DNA of 64,000 nt from Pseudomonadota bacterium (GCA_021782365.1 JAJXVB010000005.1:1-64000), one strand, 5' to 3'. Counted from the first letter of the stretch, positions 27,210 to 35,982 are shown. Numbers and translations: made by a program. The notes: generated by a model not told the origin, from the sequence alone.

Positions 27210-28127
27210 GTGCTCGCCGCGCTAAATCTCCGTTTCAGGAACTGGCTGTTCCGCCCGAAGATCGAGCAGGGACCAATCACGCTCACGCAGCGCCGCATCT
27301 TCATCCTGCCCACCCGGCAGGGGCTCGCCCTGGCAGGCGTCCTGCTACTGATGCTGCTGGGCGACATCAATTACAACCTGAGCCTGGGATACATCCTGAC
27401 CTTCCTGCTTGCGACGATGGCGATATCGTCCATGCTGCATGCCTTTCGCAATCTGGCCTATCTCGAGATCAGCGCAGGGCGCGCAGACCCCGTTTTTCAG
27501 GGAGACTTTGCTCGATTTCCCCTGCATCTTAAAAGCAGGATTCCGCGTTATCAGCTCGCTCTGAACGACGAGAAGGAAACCCGCTTCGATCTGCCGGCCG
27601 GCCAGACGACAGAAATACACTGCATGCGGCGCGCCGAAAAACGAGGCCTGCTCGAGTCCGGAAAAATAACGATATATACCGAATTCCCGCTCGGCCTTTT
27701 TCGCGCCTGGTCTTATCTGAATTTCGATGTTCGCTGCGTGGTCTATCCCAAGCCCATAGCAGGCGCAAGGCTGCCGGAACAGACATCGGGAACCGTTCAA
27801 GGCGACGACGACTTTTCCGGGCTGCGCACCTATGTTCCCGGAGATGCGATGCCCAGAATCGCATGGAAGACCTATGCGCGAGAGCGGGGTTTGCTGGTCA
27901 AGCAGTTCTCGAGCCGCACGGATGAATTCTGGCTCGACATGGTGGATGCGCAGGATTCGAGCCTCGAAGAAAGGCTCTCGCGCATGGCGGCCTGGGTGCT
28001 GGATGCCGAATCGAAGGGGATGCGTTACGGCCTTCGCCTGGGCGACCAAATGATAAAGCCCGGACAAGGCGCCATGCATCGTGAATCCTGCCTTTCCATG
28101 CTGGCGCTTTACGGGATTCAAAAATGA
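27210..28127 (+). CDS. DUF58-domain membrane protein
   Basis: The 305-residue protein has two membrane segments (about residues 30-75) and then a DUF58/von Willebrand-like domain. The diagnostic block is FSGLRTYVPGDAMPRIAWKT near 200, followed by RGLLVKQFSS. It is the usual substrate or partner of MoxR. Its first codon (ATG or an alternative near 27210) is not well defined by a ribosome site. The 3' end overlaps tgpA by 4 bases. Confidence 0.88.
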   Translation: MLAALNLRFRNWLFRPKIEQGPITLTQRRIFILPTRQGLALAGVLLLMLLGDINYNLSLGYILTFLLATMAISSMLHAFRNLAYLEISAGRADPVFQGDFARFPLHLKSRIPRYQLALNDEKETRFDLPAGQTTEIHCMRRAEKRGLLESGKITIYTEFPLGLFRAWSYLNFDVRCVVYPKPIAGARLPEQTSGTVQGDDDFSGLRTYVPGDAMPRIAWKTYARERGLLVKQFSSRTDEFWLDMVDAQDSSLEERLSRMAAWVLDAESKGMRYGLRLGDQMIKPGQGAMHRESCLSMLALYGIQK

Positions 28128-30025
28128 GCCGCGAGCTGATATACAGCCTGGTGTTAAGCGTGCTGATGGTGACCGCGCCTCACGCGCCCCACCTTCCCGT
28201 CTGGACAAGCGCGCTGGGCGCCACACTCCTCATCTGGCGCAGCTATCTTGCGTATTCAGGCCGCCCCTTGCCCGGCCGCAGCGCGCTTCTTGCGATCACG
28301 ATCGCATCGCTTTTCGCGATACTCTTCGAATTCCACACCCTGTTCGGCCGAGAGGTGGGCATCACGCTGCTCGGCCTTCTCGCCTCCCTCAAGCTTCTGG
28401 AGATCAGAAACCGGCGCGATGCGATGGCGCTGATCTATCTCTGCTGCTTCAGCATCATCGTCAATTTCTTCTATTCACAAAGCCTCGCCACAGGCTTTTA
28501 TCTGATCGCCACATTGCTGGTGATCACGGTTTCATGGGTGCATCTCAACATGCCTGCAAGCGCATTCAAGCCGCGCCTCAAGGTCGCATCGACGCTGCTG
28601 CTGCAGGCGCTCCCTCTTACCCTCATCCTCTTCTTGCTCTTTCCAAGGATACAGGGGCCGCTCTGGGGGCTGCCGCAGGATGCGTATTCATCGAAGAGCG
28701 GGCTGGACGACAAGATGTCGCCTGGCAGCATGGCACACCTCATCCTGTCAGACGACGTGGCTTTCCGCGTCAGGTATAAAGGCCATGTTCCGCGCCGCGA
28801 CCAGATGTACTGGCGAGGCCCGGTGCTCTGGGACTTCAATGGCACGACGTGGGTCAGAGGAAAAGCCGGCGATGTCGTGCCCCCCCTTCTTTCCGATGCA
28901 TCCGACCCTGTCGAATACGAGGTGACGCTGGAGCCGAACGACAAGAACTGGCTATTCGCGCTTGACATGCCTGACGGCATCACCGTGCCCGCAAGGCTCA
29001 CCTATGACTTTCAGGCGATCAGCCCGAAGCCCATCCACGAGCGCATCATCTACGACGCCCGCTCCGAGCTTTCGTATCGCGCCAATCTCCACGAGTCGGA
29101 TGCCCAACTGGCGCGCGCATTGCGCCTGCCTCCCAATATCGATCCCAAAACGATCGCGCTGGCAAGGGAATGGCGAGCTCAGAGCAGCAGCGACGAGCAG
29201 GTGATCGGGCACGCGCTGGCTTATTTCCACAATCAGAATTTCCGCTACACGCTGGACCCCAGGCCATCCGGCAGCATAGACGAATTCCTGTTCTCCACGA
29301 GAGAGGGTTACTGCGAACACTACGCATCCGGCTTCGTTTTCCTGATGCGCGCAGCGGGCATACCCGCCCGCGTGGTGACGGGATATCAGGGCGGGGAATA
29401 CAACTCGATAGGCCGCTACTACATCGTGCGCCAGTCCGATGCTCACGCCTGGGCCGAGGTCTGGCTAAAGGGCTCTGGCTGGCGGCGCGTGGATCCGACA
29501 GCGGCGATCTCGCCAGAGCGTGTCGAGCGCGGTCTTTCCACCGTGCAATCCCCCGGCCTTGCGATTTCTGAAGGGGCTGCATGGCTACACGGCTTGCGCA
29601 TGAACTGGGATGCGCTTTCCTACCAGTGGAACCAGTGGGTCATCGGCTACAACAGCGAAAACCAGCAGGCCTACCTGTCTCGCATGGGTCTCACATCGGC
29701 AGCGCAGCGAATCGCCTATCTCGCGTTGATCTTGGGGTTCATCGTCCTTCTGTTTGCGCTTTACATGCTGCGCTTTCTCTTCATGAAGAAAACGGACAGG
29801 GCACAGAGAGCCTGGCTCAGGGTGTGCAGGAAGCTCGAGCGCGCGGGCCTTCCCCGCTTACAGCACGAAGGGCCACAGGACTATGCGATGCGCGTGGCCG
29901 CATCCCGCCCCGATCTCTCTTTCAATATCCACGAGATCGCCGACCTCTACATCCAGCTGCGCTATGCAGATTCCAAAGAGGACAAGGCGAGGCTAGACCG
30001 GCTCTCCTCAGCATTCAGGCCCTGA
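28124..30025 (+). CDS. tgpA: TgpA-type transmembrane transglutaminase
   Basis: The 633-residue protein has five to six N-terminal membrane helices (DUF3488, residues 5-180), a periplasmic transglutaminase core, one membrane helix near 525-550 and a DUF4129 tail. The catalytic triad is visible: Cys in TREGYCEHYASG (about 396), His in SDAHAWAEVW, and Asp in DPTAA. Together with moxR and the DUF58 gene it forms a cell-envelope maturation set; TgpA is essential in Pseudomonas aeruginosa. The substrate is unknown. Confidence 0.93.
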   Translation: MSRELIYSLVLSVLMVTAPHAPHLPVWTSALGATLLIWRSYLAYSGRPLPGRSALLAITIASLFAILFEFHTLFGREVGITLLGLLASLKLLEIRNRRDAMALIYLCCFSIIVNFFYSQSLATGFYLIATLLVITVSWVHLNMPASAFKPRLKVASTLLLQALPLTLILFLLFPRIQGPLWGLPQDAYSSKSGLDDKMSPGSMAHLILSDDVAFRVRYKGHVPRRDQMYWRGPVLWDFNGTTWVRGKAGDVVPPLLSDASDPVEYEVTLEPNDKNWLFALDMPDGITVPARLTYDFQAISPKPIHERIIYDARSELSYRANLHESDAQLARALRLPPNIDPKTIALAREWRAQSSSDEQVIGHALAYFHNQNFRYTLDPRPSGSIDEFLFSTREGYCEHYASGFVFLMRAAGIPARVVTGYQGGEYNSIGRYYIVRQSDAHAWAEVWLKGSGWRRVDPTAAISPERVERGLSTVQSPGLAISEGAAWLHGLRMNWDALSYQWNQWVIGYNSENQQAYLSRMGLTSAAQRIAYLALILGFIVLLFALYMLRFLFMKKTDRAQRAWLRVCRKLERAGLPRLQHEGPQDYAMRVAASRPDLSFNIHEIADLYIQLRYADSKEDKARLDRLSSAFRP

Positions 30026-30064
30026 AGGAGTATAATCGCGCCATCAGGAATCCATTGAACCATC

Positions 30065-30508
30065 ATGCTCATCACCCGTCGCCTTGAATTCGATGCAGGT
30101 CACCGCATCCCCAACCACAACAGCCAATGCAGACATCTGCATGGCCACCGCTACGCGATCGAGATCACGCTCTCAGGCGACATCATCAACGCAGAAGGTC
30201 AGTCCGAACAGGGCATGGTGATGGACTTCTCCGACGTGAAGCGCATCGCCCAGCAGCAGCTGGTCGATCATTGGGATCATGCATTCCTGGTCTATCGCGG
30301 AGACAGGAAGGTGTGCGAATTTCTGGCGAGCATGCCAGACCACAAGACCGTGGTCATGGATGTCGTCCCCACCGCCGAAAATCTCGCCGAACTCGCGTTC
30401 AACATCCTGAATCCCGCCTATCAGGATACCTACGGGAATCATCTGAGGCTCGAGCGCATCAGGATTTTCGAGACCCCGAACAACTGGGCCGACTGCATCC
30501 GCGCTTAA
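30065..30508 (+). CDS. queD: 6-carboxy-5,6,7,8-tetrahydropterin synthase
   Basis: This 147-residue QueD/PTPS protein has zinc histidines H13 (FDAGH), H26 and H28, and the catalytic Cys22, in a CRHLHGH motif. A late DHAFLVYRGD and a C-terminal LERIRIFETPNNWADC complete the family pattern. It makes the carboxypterin precursor of queuosine, in line with queA-tgt elsewhere in the window. A TATAAT at 30031-30036 suggests its own promoter. The coding sequence lies just before the tRNA-Ser gene that hosts the island. Confidence 0.94.
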   Translation: MLITRRLEFDAGHRIPNHNSQCRHLHGHRYAIEITLSGDIINAEGQSEQGMVMDFSDVKRIAQQQLVDHWDHAFLVYRGDRKVCEFLASMPDHKTVVMDVVPTAENLAELAFNILNPAYQDTYGNHLRLERIRIFETPNNWADCIRA

Positions 30509-30586
30509 AAAATTCTGGACACGCCGCGCGCCATCGTTCAAAATGCGCGCCTTCAAAAGTCGGCTTATGCCGTCTGTCAAAACTCA

Positions 30587-30676
30587 GGAAGTGTGGCCGA
30601 GCGGTTTAAGGCACTGGTCTTGAAAACCAGCGAGGATGAGAGTCCTCCGTGAGTTCGAATCTCACCGCTTCCGCCA
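30587..30676 (+). tRNA. tRNA-Ser (UGA)
   Basis: Acceptor GGAAGTG pairs with CGCTTCC, CCA is encoded at 30674-30676, and the anticodon stem CTGGT/ACCAG holds loop CTTGAAA, giving anticodon UGA. A long variable arm and GTTCGAATC T-loop complete the cloverleaf. The integrase gene 178 bases downstream marks it as the integration site of the island. Confidence 0.96.
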
Positions 30677-30789
30677 GTTAAGCATCTTTTCCCGTCCACC
30701 CCAGTATCAAAACCCCGCATAAAATCAAGCTTTATAGCCAATCTAGCATCCTTTCTCGTCCTGTCCCGTCTATTGCAATCCTAGGGGAA

Positions 30790-30841
30790 TTGGGGGCATA
30801 ATTCAGACAAAAATGCCCCCACAGGCAAAAATATGCCCCCA
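30790..30841. repeat. Left-end G-rich iterons (candidate integrase arm sites)
   Basis: TTGGGGGCATAATT at 30790-30803 is followed by two copies in the opposite orientation, ATGCCCCCA at 30813-30821 and 30833-30841. They lie just upstream of the integrase ribosome site, where bound integrase could also repress its gene. Confidence 0.65.
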
Positions 30842-30854
30842 GCGAGGTGAAGCC

Positions 30855-32117
30855 ATGAAGCTGAAAGACACGGCGATCAGAAAAGCGAAACCGGAAGCCA
30901 AATCCTACAAGATGGCTGACGGCAACGGCATGTATCTTGAAGTCATGCCAAACGGTTCAAAATACTGGCGGCTCAAGTATCGCTTTGCGGGCAAGGAGAA
31001 GCGGCTCGCTCTGGGGGTATATCCCGACATCTCACTAGCCGATGCAAGAGACAGACGCGACGAAGCCAGAAAGAAGCTAGCAAACGGAATTGACCCAGGC
31101 ACTGCCAAGAAAACGGAAAAGAGGCAAGCCAAGGTCGCTGCGGCAAACTCTTTTGAAAAAATCGCACGCGAGCTGCACAAGCTGAAAAGCCCGACATGGT
31201 CGGAAGGCCATGCAGACGATTGGATCAAAACGCTTGAGCGCGAGATATTTCCATCCCTTGGTGATCGCCCTATCGCCGAAATCGAACCTCCGGACGTGCT
31301 GGACACGATCAGGGCAATAGAAGGACGCGGCGCATTCGAGATAGCAGCAAGGGCATTGCAAAGGATGCGCGCAGTATGCGCCTATGCAATCGCAACTGGG
31401 CGCGCAAGACACAACCCAGCAACCGACATCAAGGGTGCGCTTGCACCGCAGCCCAAGGTCAAACATTTCGCCGCTTTGTCCGAAAAGGAATTACCCGACT
31501 TCCTGCGCGCTGTTGCCGCATATCCCGCCTACCCTCTTACCAAGATCGCAACGCGCCTTCTCATGCTCACCTTTGTCCGCACGGGCGAAATGCGCGGTGC
31601 GCGCTGGGATGAGTTCGACATGAAGGCTGCGATATGGACGATACCCGCCGAACGCATGAAAGCCCGCGAGCCGCATCTGGTGCCGCTATCCATGCAGGCA
31701 ATTGCAGCCATCGAGGAATTGCGCCCGCTCACAGGCCACGGCGAGCTATTGTTTTCAGGCAGAACCGATCACAGCAAACCGATCAGCGAAAACACCGTGC
31801 TGAAGGTCATCGAGCGCCTAGGCTATAAAGGACGCATGACAGGACACGGCTTCCGCTCCATCGCTTCAACCTACCTGAACGGCACTGGCATGATCCGCCC
31901 CGACATCATCGAGGCGCAGCTCGCACACTCGGATGGCAATGCAACGCGGGCAGCATACAACCGCGCCGATTACATGAAATACCGCAAGGCCATGATGCAG
32001 TATTGGGCGGACACGCTGGACGCAATGGAAGCATCAAAGAAGCAACCCAAGTGGTCAGACTATGAACCGCATGTTGAAAGCTACAGAGCCGCACAGGTTA
32101 TATCCATGCGTGCATGA
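30855..32117 (+). CDS. P4-type tyrosine integrase (DUF4102)
   Basis: The 420-residue integrase has the N-terminal DUF4102 arm-binding domain (KLKDTAIRKAKPE, GMYLEVMPNGSKYWRLKYR, LALGVYPDISLADAR), a core-binding domain (residues 100-180) and the catalytic domain. Catalytic residues: Arg in VRTGEMRGARW, HxxR in GHGFRS, His in LAHSDGN, and the Tyr in AAYNRADYMKYR. I chose ATG 30855, preceded by GAGGTGAAGCC, over 30813. It recombines the element with the adjacent tRNA-Ser gene. It appears intact. Confidence 0.95.
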   Translation: MKLKDTAIRKAKPEAKSYKMADGNGMYLEVMPNGSKYWRLKYRFAGKEKRLALGVYPDISLADARDRRDEARKKLANGIDPGTAKKTEKRQAKVAAANSFEKIARELHKLKSPTWSEGHADDWIKTLEREIFPSLGDRPIAEIEPPDVLDTIRAIEGRGAFEIAARALQRMRAVCAYAIATGRARHNPATDIKGALAPQPKVKHFAALSEKELPDFLRAVAAYPAYPLTKIATRLLMLTFVRTGEMRGARWDEFDMKAAIWTIPAERMKAREPHLVPLSMQAIAAIEELRPLTGHGELLFSGRTDHSKPISENTVLKVIERLGYKGRMTGHGFRSIASTYLNGTGMIRPDIIEAQLAHSDGNATRAAYNRADYMKYRKAMMQYWADTLDAMEASKKQPKWSDYEPHVESYRAAQVISMRA

Positions 32118-32182
32118 TTCGAGTTATCCACGCCTAGCCAGATAGGGGATGCGTACCATTAAGGAGCGTAGAGAGGTATTCA

Positions 32183-33136
32183 ATGGTAACAAACAGAAAA
32201 CCAACAAAAAAGATTCCATCAAATAAGCGCTCAAACAATGTTAAATCGCCTCATATTCATTCCGATTCAATAGGACTTGTTTTTCGCCTATTTGAAAAGG
32301 CTTTAAACATACAGGGAACTTCAGCAAATAGGCTCAACAAAACAAGCGAACTCCTTTCCGAGATGACGGACAAAGTCTCCTTATTTGAAGATCCCCTTGA
32401 TCCGTTTGAAATTGAAAATCGTTTACTTAATAGTCAGGACGTTGCAGAAATTTCAATTCATCTTAATTTTAACGAAGAGTGGGAACGATTGGGGGCTAGC
32501 AATGATTGTGAATCAGGTTGGGAATATTTTCTATATTTTCTTTCCATGATCCCGATGAATTATGCAAGTCACACCAAAAAAGCAGCCTCATTGGATGAAA
32601 TAAAGATAAAAATTATTAGTAAGGCTTCGGAGCTAGCAGATTTGCTTATGCAGCAGGAATTTGAGTTTACAAGATTATATAAGGATGAGCATGGCGCTTC
32701 CCCATTCGATGGAATGATCTTTTCACAATTCATTAGCTACAGACTGTACCTTATCTTGAAACGCTATGATGAAATCGCAGAAGAAGGCTTAGAGGCAGAC
32801 AACCTAGCACACGAAGTATTAAGCCTATATAAAACTGAACCAACAGTTTTCCTTAGTGAAGTTTTAAAGCGCTATGTAAAAACACTAGAGTCTGCAAAGC
32901 TACCCTTGCACAGCAAGGTTGATTTAAGCATTAGGCATGGCAAAATCAATCTCAGAGAATATACAAAGAGAGTCGTGTTTGATCTGACTAGTGCTTTCTG
33001 GCAGCTTCGTCGTGCGCCAAACAAAGAGGCTGCAATTTTAACAAATATCGTGCTTAATCTTTATGGGAGTGAAATGGTTTCAGCAAATGACATTTCGCAA
33101 ATGCGAAAAAAACAAAGGAGAAAATACTACAAATGA
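32183..33136 (+). CDS. AT-rich cargo gene of unknown function
   Basis: This 317-residue protein matches no family I know. It has a Lys/Ser-rich N-terminal tail (about 25 residues), then a mostly helical soluble region with no membrane segment or signal peptide, and a very basic C-terminus (MRKKQRRKYYK). AGAGG precedes the ATG. Base composition and codon use are clearly more AT-rich than the flanking chromosome and than the integrase, so it was probably acquired separately. It sits directly after the integrase, a position where P4-like elements often carry variable defence or fitness cargo; a defence role is only a guess. Confidence 0.7.
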   Translation: MVTNRKPTKKIPSNKRSNNVKSPHIHSDSIGLVFRLFEKALNIQGTSANRLNKTSELLSEMTDKVSLFEDPLDPFEIENRLLNSQDVAEISIHLNFNEEWERLGASNDCESGWEYFLYFLSMIPMNYASHTKKAASLDEIKIKIISKASELADLLMQQEFEFTRLYKDEHGASPFDGMIFSQFISYRLYLILKRYDEIAEEGLEADNLAHEVLSLYKTEPTVFLSEVLKRYVKTLESAKLPLHSKVDLSIRHGKINLREYTKRVVFDLTSAFWQLRRAPNKEAAILTNIVLNLYGSEMVSANDISQMRKKQRRKYYK

Positions 33137-33187
33137 CATAAAGAGATAAAGTGAACATTATTCTGACTTCAAAAAGAATCATCATTT

Positions 33188-33216
33188 TTGGACTTGCATA
33201 TTTCCATGTGAATAAT
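33188..33216 (+). promoter_or_regulatory. Promoter for the element's early operon
   Basis: TTGGAC at 33188-33193 and AATAAT at 33211-33216 are spaced by 17 bases, about 44 bases before the AlpA-like start codon. All genes from 33260 to 35740 could be read from it. Confidence 0.5.
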
Positions 33217-33259
33217 GTTGCATCGTGCCGTTGCATAACGGTGAAACGGAGACGATGCC

Positions 33260-33469
33260 ATGAAGTCACAAGCAACACAAAACACCCCCGCATACTTGCG
33301 CCTTACAGACCTGCGCACCCGCTATCGCGTAAGCGGCTCGACGATCTGGAAGTGGGCTGCAACGCCATCGACAGGCTTTCCTAAACCTGTAAAGCTTGGA
33401 AGCAACACTACATGCTGGCGGCTCTGTGATTTACAGGCGTGGGAAGCAACACGCCCCCAGGCGAAATAA
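33260..33469 (+). CDS. AlpA/excisionase-like helix-turn-helix protein
   Basis: The 69-residue protein has the MerR-like winged helix of AlpA family members: YLRLTDLRTRYRVSGSTIWKW, then FPKPVKLGSNTTCWRLCDLQAW. Such proteins act as excisionases or activators of integrase genes in P4-like elements. It is the first gene of a tight cluster, with GGAG upstream of the ATG. Confidence 0.85.
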   Translation: MKSQATQNTPAYLRLTDLRTRYRVSGSTIWKWAATPSTGFPKPVKLGSNTTCWRLCDLQAWEATRPQAK

Positions 33470-33478
33470 GGGGGCAAT

Positions 33479-33781
33479 ATGGACAGCACAAAAGATAAGG
33501 GCGCACCCTCGCACGGCACGCCCTCAAAAACAGCACCCAAACATTCTAACGATGCGCACGCACAAAGGCAAAGGCTGATTGCTTGGCTGCGCGAACATGG
33601 GCAGATTGACACCCTTTCAGCACGGCGCGAGTTGGATATTCTGATGCCAGCCGCAAGGGTGCATGAGCTGCGCAAGCGTCGCTATTCAATCGAAACCGTC
33701 TGGATAGATCGCGCAACCGATTGCGGCAAACTGCATCGCGTTGCGCTCTACATCTACAAACCGGAGGTGCAGCATGAATAA
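33479..33781 (+). CDS. HTH_55-type helix-turn-helix protein
   Basis: This 100-residue protein has a polar N-terminal tail and a winged helix at about 35-80: QRQRLIAWLREHGQIDTLSA, then ELDILMPAARVHELRKR. This matches the HTH_55 family common in phages and integrative elements. It lies 9 bases after the AlpA-like gene and overlaps the next small gene by 8 bases. It is likely to be a DNA-binding regulator. Confidence 0.8.
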   Translation: MDSTKDKGAPSHGTPSKTAPKHSNDAHAQRQRLIAWLREHGQIDTLSARRELDILMPAARVHELRKRRYSIETVWIDRATDCGKLHRVALYIYKPEVQHE

Positions 33782-33911
33782 CTGGCTGAGCGGGCTGGAA
33801 ACGCTTTTAGCGCGATTCTCACACCTCGGCATTAATGCGGATATATCTTCGCTCACGTTAAGCGAAGCATGGGGCTTGTATCGCTTCCTGACACGGCTTG
33901 CGGATGACTAG
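33774..33911 (+). CDS. 45-residue protein of the element
   Basis: An ATG at 33774 follows a strong GGAGGTGCAGC ribosome site inside the end of the HTH_55 gene and encodes 45 residues (MNNWLSGLETLLARF at the start, YRFLTRLADD at the end) up to a TAG at 33909. No domain is recognised; it looks like a short amphipathic helical protein. The strong ribosome site and exact packing before the next gene (2-base gap) support translation. Confidence 0.6.
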   Translation: MNNWLSGLETLLARFSHLGINADISSLTLSEAWGLYRFLTRLADD

Positions 33912-33913
33912 CG

Positions 33914-34426
33914 ATGGCCAAGTCAAACAAGTCAAGAGACCCTTTCGCTGCGATTGACTGGCGCGTGATCGACTCCCCCGCCTTTGCCGACTTGTCGCAT
34001 TCGGCGGTGCGCGTGCTGTTGGTGATCGTGCGTCAACTGACAGTCAATTCAACCTGGCCGCACGGAAACAATGGACACCTTCAGGCAACCTTTGCATGGT
34101 GCAGCAAGTTTGGCATAGGCAGCGAACACACCTTGCGCGATGCGATTGCAGAGCTGATAAGTCATGGCTTTATTTATCGCACACGCAGCCATGGGGCAAA
34201 CAAGGTGTATGCGCGCTATGCGGTGACGTGGCTTTCTGTCACGGAAAGAAAAGGAATCTTTCTTGATGGCTTCGTCGCTTGCGCATGGCGAAACTGGACG
34301 CAAAACGAAAAAAAAGCTCACGGCAAAAAATGCAGGAAGTATCCGGCAAAAAGTGCAGTTTCATCCCCCGACTTCCAGCAGAAAATGCAGGAAGCTGGGG
34401 GGCAGAAAGTGCAGACTATGAATTAG
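33914..34426 (+). CDS. Winged-helix replication-type protein of the element
   Basis: In this 170-residue protein, residues 10-105 look like a phage or plasmid replication-initiation winged helix: AIDWRVIDSPAFADLSHSAV, then LLVIVRQLT, and TLRDAIAELISHGFIYRTRS. The C-terminal 50 residues are Lys/Gln-rich and of low complexity. Proteins of this kind occur in small integrative elements next to TOPRIM or primase genes. A replication role is inferred from family and position only. Confidence 0.65.
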   Translation: MAKSNKSRDPFAAIDWRVIDSPAFADLSHSAVRVLLVIVRQLTVNSTWPHGNNGHLQATFAWCSKFGIGSEHTLRDAIAELISHGFIYRTRSHGANKVYARYAVTWLSVTERKGIFLDGFVACAWRNWTQNEKKAHGKKCRKYPAKSAVSSPDFQQKMQEAGGQKVQTMN

Positions 34427-34475
34427 AACCAATACCCAGTAGGAAATCGTCACAGATTGCAATGGAGATCATGGC

Positions 34476-35348
34476 ATGGGACGTGGGAAATCTGAAAAAA
34501 ACATCGAGCTGATCGTAGCTGCAAGAGTCATCCTGGAAGAGATACAGCCTGCAACGGTTCGGGCAGTCTGCTATCGACTCTTCACGATGGGACTGATACC
34601 GAACATGAGCAGGAACAGCACCAATCGCGTCAGCGCACAACTGGTCTATGCCCGCGAAACCGGGATCATCCCTTGGCACTGGGTTGTAGACGAGACGAGG
34701 GAAGCGGAACGCGCGCGCCTCTGGCAGTCGACGAATGAGATTATTGATGCAGCTGTGCGCGGCTATCGGCGCGACTACTGGCAAGAGCAGGCGCACTGGG
34801 TTGAGGTCTGGAGTGAAAATGGAACTGTGCGCGGAACGCTTGCCCCGGTGTTGAATAAGTACGGCGTGACATTTCGGGTGATGCACGGCTACGGTTCGGC
34901 AACAGCGATCAATCAGATTGCAGAAGAGACGCTGAACTCAGACAAGCCGCTAACGGTTTTCTACGTTGGCGATTATGACTGTTCGGGCATGAATATGTCT
35001 GAAGTCGACCTGCCATCACGCCTTGCGCGATACAACGGCGAGGCGACGATAAAGCGCATCGCATTGACGAACGCGGACATTAAAACCGGACTGCCATACT
35101 TCGATGCTGACACCAAGGCTGGCGACCCGCGTTACAAGTGGTTTGTGCAGAACTACGGCAATCGCTGCTGGGAACTGGACGCCATGCCGCCGCCTGCACT
35201 GAGGCAGAGGGTGGAGGAGGCCATCGTCGAAATGATAGACCTGGACGCATGGCACCGTGCAATCAGCATCGAGACCAAAGAAGTCGAATCAATGCAGAAC
35301 TTTGCGGCGAGCTGGAAAACGAGTATTTCGAGGCTTGCCTCAAAATAG
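34476..35348 (+). CDS. Spo11/TopoVI-A-like TOPRIM protein
   Basis: The N-terminal 80 residues of this 290-residue protein resemble the winged-helix domain of Spo11/topoisomerase VI A (VAARVILEEIQPATVRAVCY, then RVSAQLVYARETGIIPWHWV). A TOPRIM-like domain follows: an acidic WVEVWSENG near 110, GYGSATAINQIAEE, and VFYVGDYDCSG near 165-175, the DxD position. The usual catalytic Tyr of topoisomerase VI (in a CAP-domain YY motif) may correspond to the Tyr in VCYRLF. No B subunit (GHKL ATPase) lies nearby, so it could be a nuclease, nickase or recombination factor. The start ATG at 34476 has GGAG 13 bases upstream. Confidence 0.65.
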   Translation: MGRGKSEKNIELIVAARVILEEIQPATVRAVCYRLFTMGLIPNMSRNSTNRVSAQLVYARETGIIPWHWVVDETREAERARLWQSTNEIIDAAVRGYRRDYWQEQAHWVEVWSENGTVRGTLAPVLNKYGVTFRVMHGYGSATAINQIAEETLNSDKPLTVFYVGDYDCSGMNMSEVDLPSRLARYNGEATIKRIALTNADIKTGLPYFDADTKAGDPRYKWFVQNYGNRCWELDAMPPPALRQRVEEAIVEMIDLDAWHRAISIETKEVESMQNFAASWKTSISRLASK

Positions 35349-35485
35349 CCAGCATGAGCAATCTGGCCAATAGTGTGAACGCAGAATTATGAACGCACCG
35401 AAAACCTGTAACGGCATGGCTTTGTGTGGGTTTTGGCGCGGGATATGTACGCACTTTTCAAACGAACGAACTAATGGAGGTTCGC

Positions 35486-35740
35486 ATGGTTTACAGCAAG
35501 GTTGCCACCAAAACGAACGGATGGACACCAGAAAGACGGGCAAGGCAAGCGGCGCTCATTCGCGCCTGGAAGCCGTGGGAACGCTCTACAGGGCCGCGCA
35601 CAACCGACGGCAAGGCAAGATCATCAGCGAATCGGCGGATCGCTCTGGAAGCCGCTTATCAGGCTGTTCACGATTCAGCGGAAGCCTACCGTCAGGCGCT
35701 GGCCAAGCTGGACGGCATGAAGCGCCAGAGGTGGGGCTGA
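35486..35740 (+). CDS. Small conserved mobile-element protein
   Basis: An 84-residue basic protein with TNGWTPERRARQAALIRAWK, then PWERSTGPRTTDGKA and SANRRIALEAA. This block recurs in phages, plasmids and integrative elements of proteobacteria, with no known function. GGAGG lies 8 bases before the ATG at 35486; longer open frames upstream (35389, 35426) lack such a site. A DNA-binding role is suggested by its charge. Confidence 0.7.
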   Translation: MVYSKVATKTNGWTPERRARQAALIRAWKPWERSTGPRTTDGKARSSANRRIALEAAYQAVHDSAEAYRQALAKLDGMKRQRWG

Positions 35741-35748
35741 CACCACCG

Positions 35749-35982
35749 ATGATGAGGGATGAAGCCCTTTGCTCTCGCGCGCGCGTATTGTTTGGAAATC
35801 GCCATGATGAGGAATGATGAGAATTGCGCTCGCGCGCGCGGAATGGGCAGGGGCGGGTAAATCCCTGGAGCCGCTGACTTGCAAGACCGTTCGCTTACAC
35901 AAATTTTTGTATCCACAAAATTCAGGGTATCCATACCGCGCTTATGAGCAATCCGGAGCTTTGCGCTTGCGCGCGCGGAATA
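35749..35982. repeat. CG-rich repeats in the element (candidate origin or regulatory site)
   Basis: In a 365-base gap without a gene, ATGATGAGGRATGA occurs at 35749 and 35804, each followed by a GCGCGCG tract. GCTYGCGCGCGCGGAAT is at 35828-35844 and 35965-35981, and a shorter TCTCGCGCGCGCG is near 35773. The last copy is followed by TATTCC, making GGAATATTCC palindromic. Nothing else recognisable lies in 35741-36105. Confidence 0.5.

Noticed and set aside
35749-35982. CRISPR array
   Set aside because: The repeats are short, unequally spaced and have no uniform spacers.
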